From Ignavibacteria bacterium (GTDB lineage Bacteria; Bacteroidota; Ignavibacteria; Ignavibacteriales; Melioribacteraceae): a DNA stretch of 64,000 bases. A model generated the notes under the pieces. It was not told the DNA's origin, ran no database searches, and worked only from the letters and a program-made list of their open reading frames with translations. Positions within the stretch are counted from its first letter, which is position 1. Every line of letters starts with the position of its first letter. The stretch is taken from NCBI GenBank assembly GCA_009773205.1, contig WPAE01000016.1, positions 16,302 through 80,301 of the forward strand, in the 5' to 3' direction. The translations under genes and the position numbers were made by a program. This document shows, piece by piece, positions 1-7,660 of the stretch.

Positions 1-534
1 ATCGTAAACAATCGAGTTATCATCTATACCAACACTTGCATCTTCCCAAGCCGGTTTAACAATAAGAGGATAGTGTAAGCCCAGCCTAAATGAATCTTTC
101 ATATCATTCAAAATTTTATAATGCGGCGTTCTAATACCAAGCGTACTAAGTATTCTTTTTGTTAATGTTTTATTTTGACAAGTACCAAGTGCCATTGGAG
201 GCGCGCCAGTAAATGCGACTCCCATCAGCTCCATCAATCCTGTAAAGTGCATTTCTAAACGGGGCTGGTCGTTAAATATTTCTACCAAGTTGAAAACAAC
301 ATCGGGCTTGTTTTTATCGTAATCCTTTATAAAAGTATTTAAACTATCCTTAATATTTAAGGTATATGCCTCGTAACCAATTTTTTGTATTGATTTGGCA
401 ATTAACTCAAACTCGGAGATTGGGTCTGGTGAAGCCAAAGTAAAGAGAGGTTTAAAATCTATGTCTTTGTTAATGCCGAGAGTTTTATTGTAAATCTCAG
501 GCATAGTTTCGTTGTAAACGACTGCAACTTTCAT
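1..534 (-). CDS. ATP-grasp ligase, D-Ala-D-Ala ligase-like (partial, runs off left edge)
   Basis: An open frame of 178 codons starts at the ATG at 534 and continues beyond base 1, so only the N-terminal half is present. The product begins MKVAVVYNE and contains DVVFNLVE, then FTGAPPMALGTCQNKTLTK and LHYPLIVKPAWEDASVGI. These match the N-terminal fold and the ATP-binding lid entry of D-alanine-D-alanine ligase family ATP-grasp enzymes, including the KP lysine that contacts ATP. The family joins a carboxylate to an amino group through an acyl phosphate. True Ddl enzymes make cell-wall D-Ala-D-Ala, but divergent ATP-grasp relatives make other dipeptides or peptide tags. The substrate cannot be read from this half. 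It is divergent from a cysteine peptidase-like gene 56 bp or more away. Confidence 0.82.
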   Translation of the reverse strand, partial: MKVAVVYNETMPEIYNKTLGINKDIDFKPLFTLASPDPISEFELIAKSIQKIGYEAYTLNIKDSLNTFIKDYDKNKPDVVFNLVEIFNDQPRLEMHFTGLMELMGVAFTGAPPMALGTCQNKTLTKRILSTLGIRTPHYKILNDMKDSFRLGLHYPLIVKPAWEDASVGIDDNSIVYD

Positions 535-571
535 AATTCTCAAAATTTTTGTGCCAAACTAAACAAAATCG

Positions 572-601
572 TTTTGCTATTCAAAACTTTTGTTATTTTT
601 G
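572..601 (+). promoter_or_regulatory. Bacteroidota-type promoter for the C39-like gene
   Basis: TTTG at 572-575 and TATTTTTG at 594-601 fit the -33 TTTG / -7 TAnnTTTG promoter of Bacteroidota, with 18 bp between them. Transcription would begin near 605-608, which favours the ATG at 626 over upstream TTG/GTG codons as the start of the following gene. Confidence 0.5.
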
Positions 602-625
602 TCTAAAGTGAACTCGAGTAAGAAA

Positions 626-1462
626 ATGAGTTTTTATCCTCAACCAAATAAATATCAATGCGGTCCATTCGCATTAAAATATGCCTTAGTAATGCTTGGT
701 GTATTTAAAGATGAAAACCAGATTGGTCAAATTTCCGGAAGCACTTGGTGGGCAGGCACAGATGAATTTGGATTAACAAGAGCAGCAAGAAGGTTTAACT
801 GCAGCTTGAAACATTTTCAATCCAGCAATCCGGATGATGCACGCAAAATGTTAATTCAACTTCTTAAAAAAGGTTATCCTTGCATTTTGAGTGTAAAGAA
901 TTGGGAACATTGGTGTACAGTCGTAAGCTATCAAAAAGGAAAGTTTGTTGTTATTGACAGCGAACTTGATAAAGTAGTTTCTGTCTTTACTACTACAAAA
1001 TTTTTAAAACGCTGGAAATATGTTGAGGATGAAACAAAAATTGTAAGCTTCGATGGCTATGTGCTTGTTCCAAAATTTAAATCTTACACACATGCACAGT
1101 TTACACCAGAAAAAGCAAAACTGCTTATGTATGATAAAAATGATGATCTTGCTAATAAATGGGATCAATACACAAATGATTTGATTACTATTTGCAAGCC
1201 GAGAACCAAGCTAAGCCTAAACATTATTTCATTTTCAGAGTTTATGAGAAGAAACGAGCAAAATTTAGTAAAGCGTACTGCTAACTGGCATGGCGAACCA
1301 ACTTACAGCGAATTGAAAAAGATTATTAGTAATATGAAGTTTGTTGCAGAGGTTTATGATTTAATTATTCCTGAAGATGAAGAAAAAAGAGCCGCAATTG
1401 ATGTTGCTTCTTTGCTTATGATGTACGCTTGCGGCAAGTACGGAATGAACAGGATTTATTAA
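626..1462 (+). CDS. C39-like (papain-fold) cysteine peptidase family protein
   Basis: A 278-residue protein if started at ATG 626. The frame is open from TTG 590, but the promoter-like box at 594-601 would lie inside that longer version. The first 120 residues show the C39/papain-like arrangement: Q6 and C12 in PQPNKYQCGP, H95 in WEHWCTVV, D111 in FVVIDSE, giving an oxyanion Gln plus Cys-His-Asp triad. The rest (about 150-278) has no motif I recognise. There is no signal peptide, so it probably acts in the cytoplasm. C39 domains cut leader peptides after double glycine in peptide exporters, but no exporter is seen here. Its divergent neighbour is an ATP-grasp ligase, so ligation and hydrolysis of the same peptide bond is a reasonable but unproven link. 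Confidence 0.7.
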   Translation: MSFYPQPNKYQCGPFALKYALVMLGVFKDENQIGQISGSTWWAGTDEFGLTRAARRFNCSLKHFQSSNPDDARKMLIQLLKKGYPCILSVKNWEHWCTVVSYQKGKFVVIDSELDKVVSVFTTTKFLKRWKYVEDETKIVSFDGYVLVPKFKSYTHAQFTPEKAKLLMYDKNDDLANKWDQYTNDLITICKPRTKLSLNIISFSEFMRRNEQNLVKRTANWHGEPTYSELKKIISNMKFVAEVYDLIIPEDEEKRAAIDVASLLMMYACGKYGMNRIY

Positions 1463-1513
1463 TTGAGAATTGACCCGCTCCGATGAGTCGGAGACGAGGC
1501 GAGGAATTGCGAA
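1462..1513. repeat. Dispersed repeat R2 (AATTGAGAATT...GACGAGGCGAG type)
   Basis: Directly after the stop codon of the C39-like gene lies AATTGAGAATTGACCCGCTC followed by a short hairpin (CTCCGA/TCGGAG) and GACGAGGCGAG. The same sequence words, in the opposite orientation, occur at about 2721-2790, and a relative lies at 50190-50245. It is non-coding and abuts the partial mobile element at 1514. Confidence 0.6.
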
Positions 1514-1615
1514 CTTGTCCGCCATCTTGTCCGCACGCCGTTTTATGGAGGGTTGGGCGGGTAAGTCGAAAACAACATTTTTTAATAATGATCTTGGATT
1601 TTTAGAGTAGGCTCA
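1514..1615 (+). mobile_element. Partial copy (copy A) of MITE-like element R1
   Basis: These 102 bases match, with few differences, the reverse complement of one end of the element at 37432-37614, ending in the terminal GGCTCA at 1610-1615. The left terminus TGAGCC is missing. In its place is the unrelated repeat R2 (1462-1513), so this copy is chimeric or truncated. It lies upstream of a frameshifted small gene. Confidence 0.65.
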
Positions 1616-1638
1616 TAAATTACTTTTAATTGTTTTTA

Positions 1639-1949
1639 ATGAAAAAGCGGAAAACAGAATTAGAATTATCACTGATAGACCAGCAACAAAAAATGAAAGA
1701 AAAGATTCTGAAAAAAACAAAAATAAGTTCTAACACTATAATTAAAGAAATGCCGGTTGAGTATACTTTTAATTATTCTAAATCGAAACCAAATAGATTT
1801 GCTTCGCTGAGTATGGTATTGTAGTGCAGCTTGATAAAGATGTCGCAAAAGTTTTTGATTCATCGGAGAAAGTTAATTCTGCTCTTAGAGCAATAATTTC
1901 AGCTTTTCCAAAACAAACTAAAAAGAAAAAATCAATCAATTCATTATGA
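1639..1949 (+). pseudogene. Frameshifted small antitoxin-like protein
   Basis: Reading from ATG 1639 gives MKKRKTELELS... through EYTFNYSKSKPNRFA and stops at 1822. A frame shifted by one base continues as AEYGIVVQLDKDVAKVF then SSEKVNSALRAIISAFPK and stops at 1947-1949. Joined, the two halves read as one protein of about 100 residues of a family I recall only as small conserved proteins (pattern 'KPNRFA ... V.LD.DVAKVF..SE.VN.ALRA'), resembling CopG/BrnA-like antitoxins. Restoring one base near 1804-1806 (gcttc|gctgag) would repair the gene. The stop codon overlaps the next ATG (ATGA), so it was translationally coupled to the hydrolase. No toxin gene is adjacent. The family assignment is weak; the frameshift is clear. 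Confidence 0.6.
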
Positions 1950-2503
1950 AACGTCATCCACAAATCTTAAAGAAAGAAAAAACAGCTTTGCTTGTTATTG
2001 ATATTCAAGAAAGGATTCTTCCCGTAATTCATGAATGGGAAACCGTAGTTGCTAATACTTTAAAGCTTATCAACGGATTCCAAATTATGAACGTTCCAAT
2101 TTTCTATACTGAACAATATCCTAAAGGTTTAGGCGGAACAGAATCAAGAATTAAAGAAGCGTTAAGTGAAGCTAAGTTCTACGAGAAGATAACTTTTAGC
2201 TGTATTGGCGCAGGCAATTTATTTGATGATCTTAAAAGCGCTGGTATTGTACAAGTTGTTGTCTGCGGAGTTGAATCTCATGTTTGCGTTCAGCAAACAG
2301 TTTTGGATTTATTAGCTAACGGCTTTCAAGTTAATTTGGCTGCTGATGCAGTTTCATCCCGCAGAAAATTTGACTTCGAAACTTCACTTAATAGAATGCA
2401 TTCGAACGGCGCTGAAGTAACTGTAACTGAATCAATCTTGTTTGAGCTTCTTGAAGTTTGCGGAACTGTTGAGTTCAAATCTGTTTCTAAATTGGTCAAG
2501 TGA
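1946..2503 (+). CDS. Isochorismatase-family cysteine hydrolase
   Basis: A 185-residue alpha/beta hydrolase of the isochorismatase/nicotinamidase superfamily. The catalytic triad is visible: D19 in LLVIDIQER, K81 in YEKITFS, C114 in VCGVESHVCVQQT. The cis-peptide region GVESH and the following TVLDLLANGFQV are typical of the YcaC-like subgroup. Members hydrolyse C-N or vinyl ether bonds in small cytoplasmic substrates, and the subgroup has no settled substrate. Length is normal. The start overlaps the stop of the preceding frameshifted gene, and its own stop overlaps the start of the small membrane protein gene that follows, so the three once formed a tightly coupled operon. Confidence 0.88.
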   Translation: MKRHPQILKKEKTALLVIDIQERILPVIHEWETVVANTLKLINGFQIMNVPIFYTEQYPKGLGGTESRIKEALSEAKFYEKITFSCIGAGNLFDDLKSAGIVQVVVCGVESHVCVQQTVLDLLANGFQVNLAADAVSSRRKFDFETSLNRMHSNGAEVTVTESILFELLEVCGTVEFKSVSKLVK

Positions 2504-2681
2504 TGTTTGACAATCCGTATGCATTCATAAGATGGATTGTAATTCTTAGCGGAATAGCGCTACTCATTTACCGATTCGAGTTAATAAGGGTTTTTATGGA
2601 TTTATTTACCGGAAAGAAACGACTAACGATGAGATTCAAAATAAAGTTGATGAACTATTGAATAAGAGACAAAAACGATAG
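2503..2681 (+). pseudogene. Small membrane protein with one-base frameshift
   Basis: ATG 2503 overlaps the upstream TGA. The frame reads MFDNPYAFIRWIVILSGIAL and on through one hydrophobic helix to RVF, then loses its natural continuation. Adding one T to the T-run at 2591-2595 gives RVFYGFIYRKETTNDEIQNK and a charged tail ending KRQKR with stop 2679-2681, a far more natural protein of about 59 residues (one membrane helix plus charged cytoplasmic tail). Without the repair the frame stops at 2661 after 52 codons. Function unknown. A homopolymer is a common site both of sequencing error and of genuine slippage. Confidence 0.5.
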
Positions 2682-2790
2682 AACGCGGATAACGCGGATT
2701 CAACTGATTTACACGGATAATTTTCCATTTTCAATTTCTCGCCTCGTCCCCGACAAGGCTGAGCGGGTCAATTCTCCATTCTCAATTTCT
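2681..2790. repeat. Dispersed non-coding repeats (ACGCGGAT words, then R2 inverted)
   Basis: AACGCGGATAACGCGGATT and TTTACACGGAT at 2683-2719 are the ACGCGGAT words common in intergenic DNA of this phylum. They are followed by R2 in inverted orientation (CTCGCCTCGTC ... GAGCGGGTCAATTC ... CTCAATTTC). The R2 end runs into the sixA reading frame and supplies its stop codon. Confidence 0.55.
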
Positions 2791-3271
2791 TTGGGTATTC
2801 TTGCAGAATAAGCCTGCCGCAAAATCTTTCTGCGTTACTCCAATTTTCAATATTTAGCTCAAGTGCAACAATTGCGCAGGTAGGCATATCAACAATAGGT
2901 TTATATGAAAGAAGGTTTGCAAAGTTTGTAATACCTGGATTATGCCCAAAGAGAAAAACTGTTTTGTAATTATCGCTGATTTGCTGAACAACTTCTAATA
3001 GTTCACGAGTCGAAGATTCATAAATTCTTGCATCGCTAATAATCTTTTCAACAGAATAACCAAATTCTTCTGCAAAAATTTCGGCAGTTGAAAATGCTCG
3101 AGTTGCTGGACTGCTGATCATTAATTCCGGAAAGATATTTTTCGAATAAACAAGTCTAGCCATCTTGGGTGCATCTTTTTCGCCGCGCTCGTTTAGTGTT
3201 CTTTCGAAGTCTGTTTGTGTTGGATCAGCCCAACTGGATTTTGCATGGCGGATTAGGCAAATGTATTTCAT
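2768..3271 (-). CDS. sixA: SixA-like phosphohistidine phosphatase
   Basis: A 167-residue histidine phosphatase. It opens with the catalytic motif LIRHAKSSWADP (RHG signature as RHA, typical of SixA), has the second arginine in SSPATRAFSTAEI and the second histidine in FLFGHNPGITNFANLL. SixA removes phosphate from phosphohistidine, for example on HPt or PTS proteins in the cytoplasm. Length agrees with the family (about 160). The last residues (KKLRMEN) and the stop come from the inserted R2 repeat, so the native C-terminus has been replaced. It lies 14 bp downstream of the HD gene on the same strand and is probably cotranscribed with it. Confidence 0.88.
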   Translation of the reverse strand: MKYICLIRHAKSSWADPTQTDFERTLNERGEKDAPKMARLVYSKNIFPELMISSPATRAFSTAEIFAEEFGYSVEKIISDARIYESSTRELLEVVQQISDNYKTVFLFGHNPGITNFANLLSYKPIVDMPTCAIVALELNIENWSNAERFCGRLILQEYPKKLRMEN

Positions 3272-3285
3272 GAAATTTGCTTTGT

Positions 3286-3876
3286 TTAGTTAAGCGAATC
3301 GAGCTGCAGTTGAAGCAGTGCTAAGTTCGCGTTACGAATTTCGGAAAAAGTTTTCTGAGCGTAATCTGTAAAGAAATTATGCTGTGAAACAAACTCAATA
3401 GATTTAATCAGCCACTCGCTTTCGGTTAATCTTCGTTTAAAATAAAATTCAAATTCGGTTCTAAATAGATTGTTTCTGCCAATAAAAGATTTTTTCCCTA
3501 AGTGATTTAAGTCAGCATCGCACATAATTTTTTCGAGATGATTTTTAGGGCGCTGCGGAACCTTAGTAGCCATAATGCAGCCAACTACCTTTTCGATCTT
3601 GGATTCATCGTAATTTTGATTTAACAAAAAATTGCTTGCAAACATTGCGCTAATCTCTTCATGCCCGGCAGTTTTTTCAACGTAACCAAGGTCATGAAAC
3701 CAAGCGGCAAGTGTAACAATCTCTATATCTTCTTCCGAAACAGATTCTCCTTTTGCAATTTCGATTGCTGCATTTACAACTTCTTTAGTGTGTTCAATGC
3801 TATGATACAAGTTTTGTTTTGGAGATCGTTCCAGAATTATTTTAACTGCATATTCTTCTGCAAGCTGAAGTAACAT
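3286..3876 (-). CDS. HD-domain phosphohydrolase
   Basis: A 196-residue protein with the HD metal-binding set: H26 in YHSIEHTKEVV, the HD pair in AAWFHDLGYVE, further histidine in AGHEEISAMFA, and a later Asp in MCDADLNHLG. HD hydrolases cleave phosphate esters of nucleotides or other small molecules; this short single-domain form gives no further specificity. No signal peptide or membrane segment. It is followed by sixA on the same strand with a 14-bp gap, which suggests a two-gene unit of cytoplasmic phosphatases. Confidence 0.8.
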   Translation of the reverse strand: MLLQLAEEYAVKIILERSPKQNLYHSIEHTKEVVNAAIEIAKGESVSEEDIEIVTLAAWFHDLGYVEKTAGHEEISAMFASNFLLNQNYDESKIEKVVGCIMATKVPQRPKNHLEKIMCDADLNHLGKKSFIGRNNLFRTEFEFYFKRRLTESEWLIKSIEFVSQHNFFTDYAQKTFSEIRNANLALLQLQLDSLN

Positions 3877-3958
3877 ATCCTAAAACTTTCGTTTATTAAA
3901 TAAAAGATTAAGAATTATTTGCTCAGATTCTACACTAAGTATTTTATGTAATAAAACA

Positions 3959-4675
3959 TCAAGGGCAACACTCAACCTCTTGAACTTCGGTCTTTGTAGT
4001 TGGGTATTCAAACTTAGGACTGATATAAGGAATACCGAGATTTAATCCTCTGAGAATAAATAAGAGAGCAAAAATTGCTGCAAATGCCGGAATTAGTTTG
4101 TTAATTTTTGCACGAATGTTAAAGTTGATAACTTTACCAAGCATTGCAGCAGCTAACATAATTGGTGTAGTTCCTAAGCCAAACAAAGCCATATAAACTG
4201 CGCCTTCACTCCACCCGCTTGTAGATACTGCGCCGGCAATGCCTACATAAACAAAACCACACGGAAGCAAGCCGTTTAGCAATCCAATTGTAAACAAAGA
4301 GTTGTTAGTTCTCTTGTTAATGAGTTTCGAAAAGTTTGATTTGAGAAACATTACTATAGCTGCGTAAAATTTTAATTTGGAAACGCGGGTTTTAATTTTA
4401 CGCGGAGTTAAAACATACAGCAAAATTGCTGCGCCAATTGCAATTGATAGATGCTGCTGCAATCCAAAAAGAACTAAACTGCTTCCAAACAAGCCAAAGA
4501 CTGCGCCTAAGATAGAGTATGTAACAATTCTTCCTAAGTTGTAAAGAAGCCGTCCGGCAAAAACGCTTAGGTTGTTTTCTCCAAAGACCGGAAGTGCTAA
4601 TACAATTGGTCCGCACATTCCAACACAATGTAAACTGCCAACTAAGCCAACTACAAAGCCTGTCCAAACTTCCAT
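3959..4675 (-). CDS. TauE/SafE-family membrane protein of the cco cluster
   Basis: A 238-residue protein with about six membrane helices. The first helix carries the conserved GSLHCVGMCGPI and later NGLLPCGFVY, the paired-Cys motifs of the DsbD-like/SafE family found beside cytochrome c oxidase genes in Bacteroidota. The C-terminus ends in vicinal cysteines (ECCP). Related proteins take part in copper or electron handling during oxidase maturation, but the exact substrate is not established. It begins one base after the fixH stop and is the last gene of the cbb3 operon, which supports a role in assembly of that oxidase rather than sulfite export. Confidence 0.78.
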   Translation of the reverse strand: MEVWTGFVVGLVGSLHCVGMCGPIVLALPVFGENNLSVFAGRLLYNLGRIVTYSILGAVFGLFGSSLVLFGLQQHLSIAIGAAILLYVLTPRKIKTRVSKLKFYAAIVMFLKSNFSKLINKRTNNSLFTIGLLNGLLPCGFVYVGIAGAVSTSGWSEGAVYMALFGLGTTPIMLAAAMLGKVINFNIRAKINKLIPAFAAIFALLFILRGLNLGIPYISPKFEYPTTKTEVQEVECCP

Positions 4676-5125
4676 TTAGTTTACCATTATAAGTTTTTCG
4701 TTATAGTAATTGTTTTCTTTGGCGCTCCAATCAACTTTTACTTTCCATAAGCCTTTGTCTAAAGTTTCTATAGATATAGTTTGAGAATGAGAAGTATCTG
4801 GCAATAGATCAATGTTAAAATCTTTCTTTTCATCATTTGGGCGGTAAAAAGAAATGATGCCCGAATAATCTTTTACATCAAACATCTTAGGAAAAGAAAA
4901 AGTAATTCCTGTTTGAGCAAGTGAAATTTCCAATTGCTCCGGCAGATTTTGCGTCCTGTTTACTTTATCAATCTGTTCTTGGTACTTAATTCCTTTTGCA
5001 TAATAGTTCTCCGTTTCAAGACTAACATCTTGATTCATAAATATTACAACGCCTGTTAAAGCAACAATTACAAAAACAATGTATGTGGCAGCAATTCCAA
5101 ATCCCCAATTAAATTTTAATTTCAT
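4676..5125 (-). CDS. fixH: FixH-family cbb3 oxidase accessory protein
   Basis: A 149-residue protein with one N-terminal membrane helix (about residues 8-30) and a periplasmic domain containing NYYAKGIKYQEQIDKVN, the sequence pattern of FixH. FixH works with CcoI and CcoG in maturation of cbb3 oxidase, probably in copper delivery to CcoN. The start overlaps the end of ccoG by four bases (ATGA type) and the stop abuts the SafE-like gene, so translation is coupled. Position and length both fit the family. Confidence 0.88.
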   Translation of the reverse strand: MKLKFNWGFGIAATYIVFVIVALTGVVIFMNQDVSLETENYYAKGIKYQEQIDKVNRTQNLPEQLEISLAQTGITFSFPKMFDVKDYSGIISFYRPNDEKKDFNIDLLPDTSHSQTISIETLDKGLWKVKVDWSAKENNYYNEKLIMVN

Positions 5126-6528
5126 TTTATAACCTTTCCTAAAAAAGCTGTGTTAATTACATCAAGTGTTCTATTGCCTGATTTTACTGCAATCTTGATT
5201 GGAGTTTTCAACAATTTAATTTCTGCTTTAGGCAAAATTACGAGAAACTTAGCTTCAGTAACGCCTTGTGGTTCAACGCTAAGCTCTTTGCCAATAATTT
5301 TAATTTCTCCTTTTATGTTCTCAAGTTCTAGCCTAACACTAAACTTATCAAACGATTTGTTAATCAGTTTAAGATCGTAAAAATTACTTAGCTTCTCACC
5401 AGGCTGCTCATGGAATAACATACCTGGAGTTCTGAGAATGCTAAGCTCTACTTGGTTTCGGTTAATAAATAATATAGAAATTAAAACAGTAAGCAAAACT
5501 AAAACTATTGTATAACCGATAGAGCGTGCTGTAAATAAAGGCTGCTTGCCGGTTTCTATTTGTGTTTTTGAAGCAAACCGTATCAAACCTTTGGGCTTGC
5601 TTATTTTTGTCATAACAGAATCGCAAACGTCTATGCAAGCCGTACAGTTTACGCATTCTAACTGCGTTCCGTTTCTTATATCAATGCCGGTCGGACAAAC
5701 ATCAACACACAAATGGCAATCTATACAGTCTCCATTTGTGCTGAGTGCATCTTTTTTAAGTTTTCCTCTCGGCTCGCCTCGTTTGTAATCGTAATGAATA
5801 ACCACCGAGTTTTGATCCAGCATAACGCCTTGCAATCTTCCGTAGGGACAAACTAAAGTACACGCTTGCTCGCGGAAGCTGCTGAATACGAAGTAGAACA
5901 AACCGGAAAAAATTACTATTGCTAAAAAGGTGCCAAAATGTTTTCCGGGGCCATCGGTAATAAATATGTAAAGCTTATCAACACCAATAATATATGATAG
6001 AAATGTGTTGGCTATTAAAAATGAAATGGCAAAAAATATTATTTGCTTAGAAGTCTTTTTAAATATTTTTTCTCCGTTCCACGCAGCAGATTTTAATATT
6101 TTTTGTTTTTGCCGGTCACCTTCAATCAAATACTCAATTTTACGGAAAACCAGTTCCATAAAAACTGTTTGCGGGCAAATCCAGCCGCAGAAAAGTCTTC
6201 CGTAAACAACAGTAAAAAGAAAAATTGACACAATTATTGCAATCATGATAAGTGCAAACAAGTGCAGATCATGCGGACCGAATGGGACACCTAAGATTAC
6301 AAAATGCCTTTCAACAACATTTAATAATAGAAGCGGGTGCCCGGCAATTTTTACAAATGGAGCGCCAAATAAAAATAAGAGCAGAAATATGCTAAGGATG
6401 CTTCTGGCGGAATAAAATTTTCCCGATGGCTTTTTAGGAAATATCCATTTTCTTTTTCCTTCTTGTGTAACTGTAGCAAGTGAATCTCGGAAATCTTCTT
6501 TATTATAGTTTGTATTTATTTTTGCCAT
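5122..6528 (-). CDS. ccoG: Cytochrome c oxidase accessory protein CcoG
   Basis: A 468-residue membrane iron-sulfur protein. It has several membrane helices between about residues 45 and 225 with FCGWICPQTVFMELVFRKIE, a 2x[4Fe-4S] ferredoxin segment at about 266-306 (CIDCHLCVDVCPTGID and CVNCTACIDVCD), another helix near 340, and a C-terminal immunoglobulin-like periplasmic domain. CcoG reduces copper during cbb3 assembly. Length is normal for the family (about 470). It sits between ccoP and fixH, as in many Bacteroidota. Confidence 0.95.
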   Translation of the reverse strand: MAKINTNYNKEDFRDSLATVTQEGKRKWIFPKKPSGKFYSARSILSIFLLLFLFGAPFVKIAGHPLLLLNVVERHFVILGVPFGPHDLHLFALIMIAIIVSIFLFTVVYGRLFCGWICPQTVFMELVFRKIEYLIEGDRQKQKILKSAAWNGEKIFKKTSKQIIFFAISFLIANTFLSYIIGVDKLYIFITDGPGKHFGTFLAIVIFSGLFYFVFSSFREQACTLVCPYGRLQGVMLDQNSVVIHYDYKRGEPRGKLKKDALSTNGDCIDCHLCVDVCPTGIDIRNGTQLECVNCTACIDVCDSVMTKISKPKGLIRFASKTQIETGKQPLFTARSIGYTIVLVLLTVLISILFINRNQVELSILRTPGMLFHEQPGEKLSNFYDLKLINKSFDKFSVRLELENIKGEIKIIGKELSVEPQGVTEAKFLVILPKAEIKLLKTPIKIAVKSGNRTLDVINTAFLGKVIK

Positions 6529-6615
6529 AGTTGGGCAGTTCTTGTTATCGCTTTCTTAGGATAAAGAACATTAAAAAATGAGACGCCCCTCTGCAAATAG
6601 ACGTCTCTTACAATG

Positions 6616-7470
6616 TTAGCTTTTCTTTACAGAGATGGAATCGGTTTTAGATTCTTCCCATTTAGGTCCTTCAGGTGCTTTTGGGTTCGCAGGTTTAGTT
6701 CCCTGGAAGGAAAGAACATAGCTTGACACGGCTTGCATCTTTTTAGAATCTAATTGAGATTGCCATGCAATCATTCCTTTTGCAGGTACACCATCCTTAA
6801 TTATTTTAAAGACGTTCTTTATTCCACCTCCGTGAATCCAGTATTCGTCTGCTAAGTTTGGGCCTACTAATCCGCCGCCATCTGCAAGGTGGCAAGAAAC
6901 ACAGTTTTTATCATAAATGTCTTTCCCTTCTGAAAGCGAAGCGGCATCATTTACAAATTTTACAGTTTCTTCATTAATAAAGGCGCCTGTCTTTATCAAA
7001 TAATCTTTTTCTACTTTTGCATGATTCATTTCTGCTAAATACTCTTTGTGCTGAATCTGTCCGTCATCAAAAACATGAAAAACCATGAGATAGATAACAG
7101 CCCAGATTATTGTTCCGTAGAACAAAAAGTTGAACCAAGGCGGGATGCGGTTATCTAACTCACGAATTCCGTCAAACTCATGGTGGAACAATAAATCCTT
7201 TTCTTTTTCCATCGGTTGTAAACGTACTAAGTATTTAGCAACTAATCTAACAGGGCGCAAGAAATCATCCCCTTCATTATCATTTTTTTCGCTGTAAACT
7301 ATGGCAAGCCAAAGTACGGCAAGAATAACAATGATTGTTAGCACTAACATTGTTCTCATTACTGCTTCCATATCAACAGAACTTTCTGTTGCAGCAACGG
7401 CTTGAGAATATCCGAGCAATGAAATAGCAGCAAATAAAGCTTTGAACAAAAATTTATTAATTGACTTCAT
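6616..7470 (-). CDS. ccoP: cbb3 oxidase subunit III, cytochrome c (CcoP), mono-haem form
   Basis: A 284-residue protein with an N-terminal helix possibly acting as signal (1-27), a second at about 35-58, the CcoP helix at about 113-133 following the conserved GIRELDNRIPPWFNFLF, and one cytochrome c domain with CVSCH at 190-194 and an axial Met candidate in KGMIAWQ near 233. Proteobacterial CcoP carries two haems c; only one CXXCH is present here, as in other Bacteroidota. It overlaps the upstream ccoQ by 14 bases. It delivers electrons from soluble cytochrome c or from the bc complex to CcoO/CcoN. Confidence 0.93.
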   Translation of the reverse strand: MKSINKFLFKALFAAISLLGYSQAVAATESSVDMEAVMRTMLVLTIIVILAVLWLAIVYSEKNDNEGDDFLRPVRLVAKYLVRLQPMEKEKDLLFHHEFDGIRELDNRIPPWFNFLFYGTIIWAVIYLMVFHVFDDGQIQHKEYLAEMNHAKVEKDYLIKTGAFINEETVKFVNDAASLSEGKDIYDKNCVSCHLADGGGLVGPNLADEYWIHGGGIKNVFKIIKDGVPAKGMIAWQSQLDSKKMQAVSSYVLSFQGTKPANPKAPEGPKWEESKTDSISVKKS

Positions 7471-7660
7471 TTTTCATCTCAAAATTTTTTTTGTTTTCTG
7501 AGTTTGAATCCAATGGAAGATTTTCCATATGGTTGATATAGCCTTTCTTTAGTCTTATTGCCCATACTGTTGTAATTACAAATAAAGCAAAAAATACTAC
7601 CAAAGAAATTAAAGGTATAATTGAGCCGTTACTTACAGTTTTAAAATATTCAGAGATCAT
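7457..7660 (-). CDS. ccoQ: cbb3 oxidase subunit IV (CcoQ-like)
   Basis: A 67-residue single-helix protein (helix about residues 14-34, SIIPLISLVVFFALFVITT) between ccoNO and ccoP. The stop of ccoNO and its start share base 7660 region (TAATG-type overlap), and its own end overlaps ccoP. Such small subunits stabilise the cbb3 complex. Sequence conservation is low in this family, so the call rests on size, topology and position. Confidence 0.75.
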   Translation of the reverse strand: MISEYFKTVSNGSIIPLISLVVFFALFVITTVWAIRLKKGYINHMENLPLDSNSENKKNFEMKNEVN

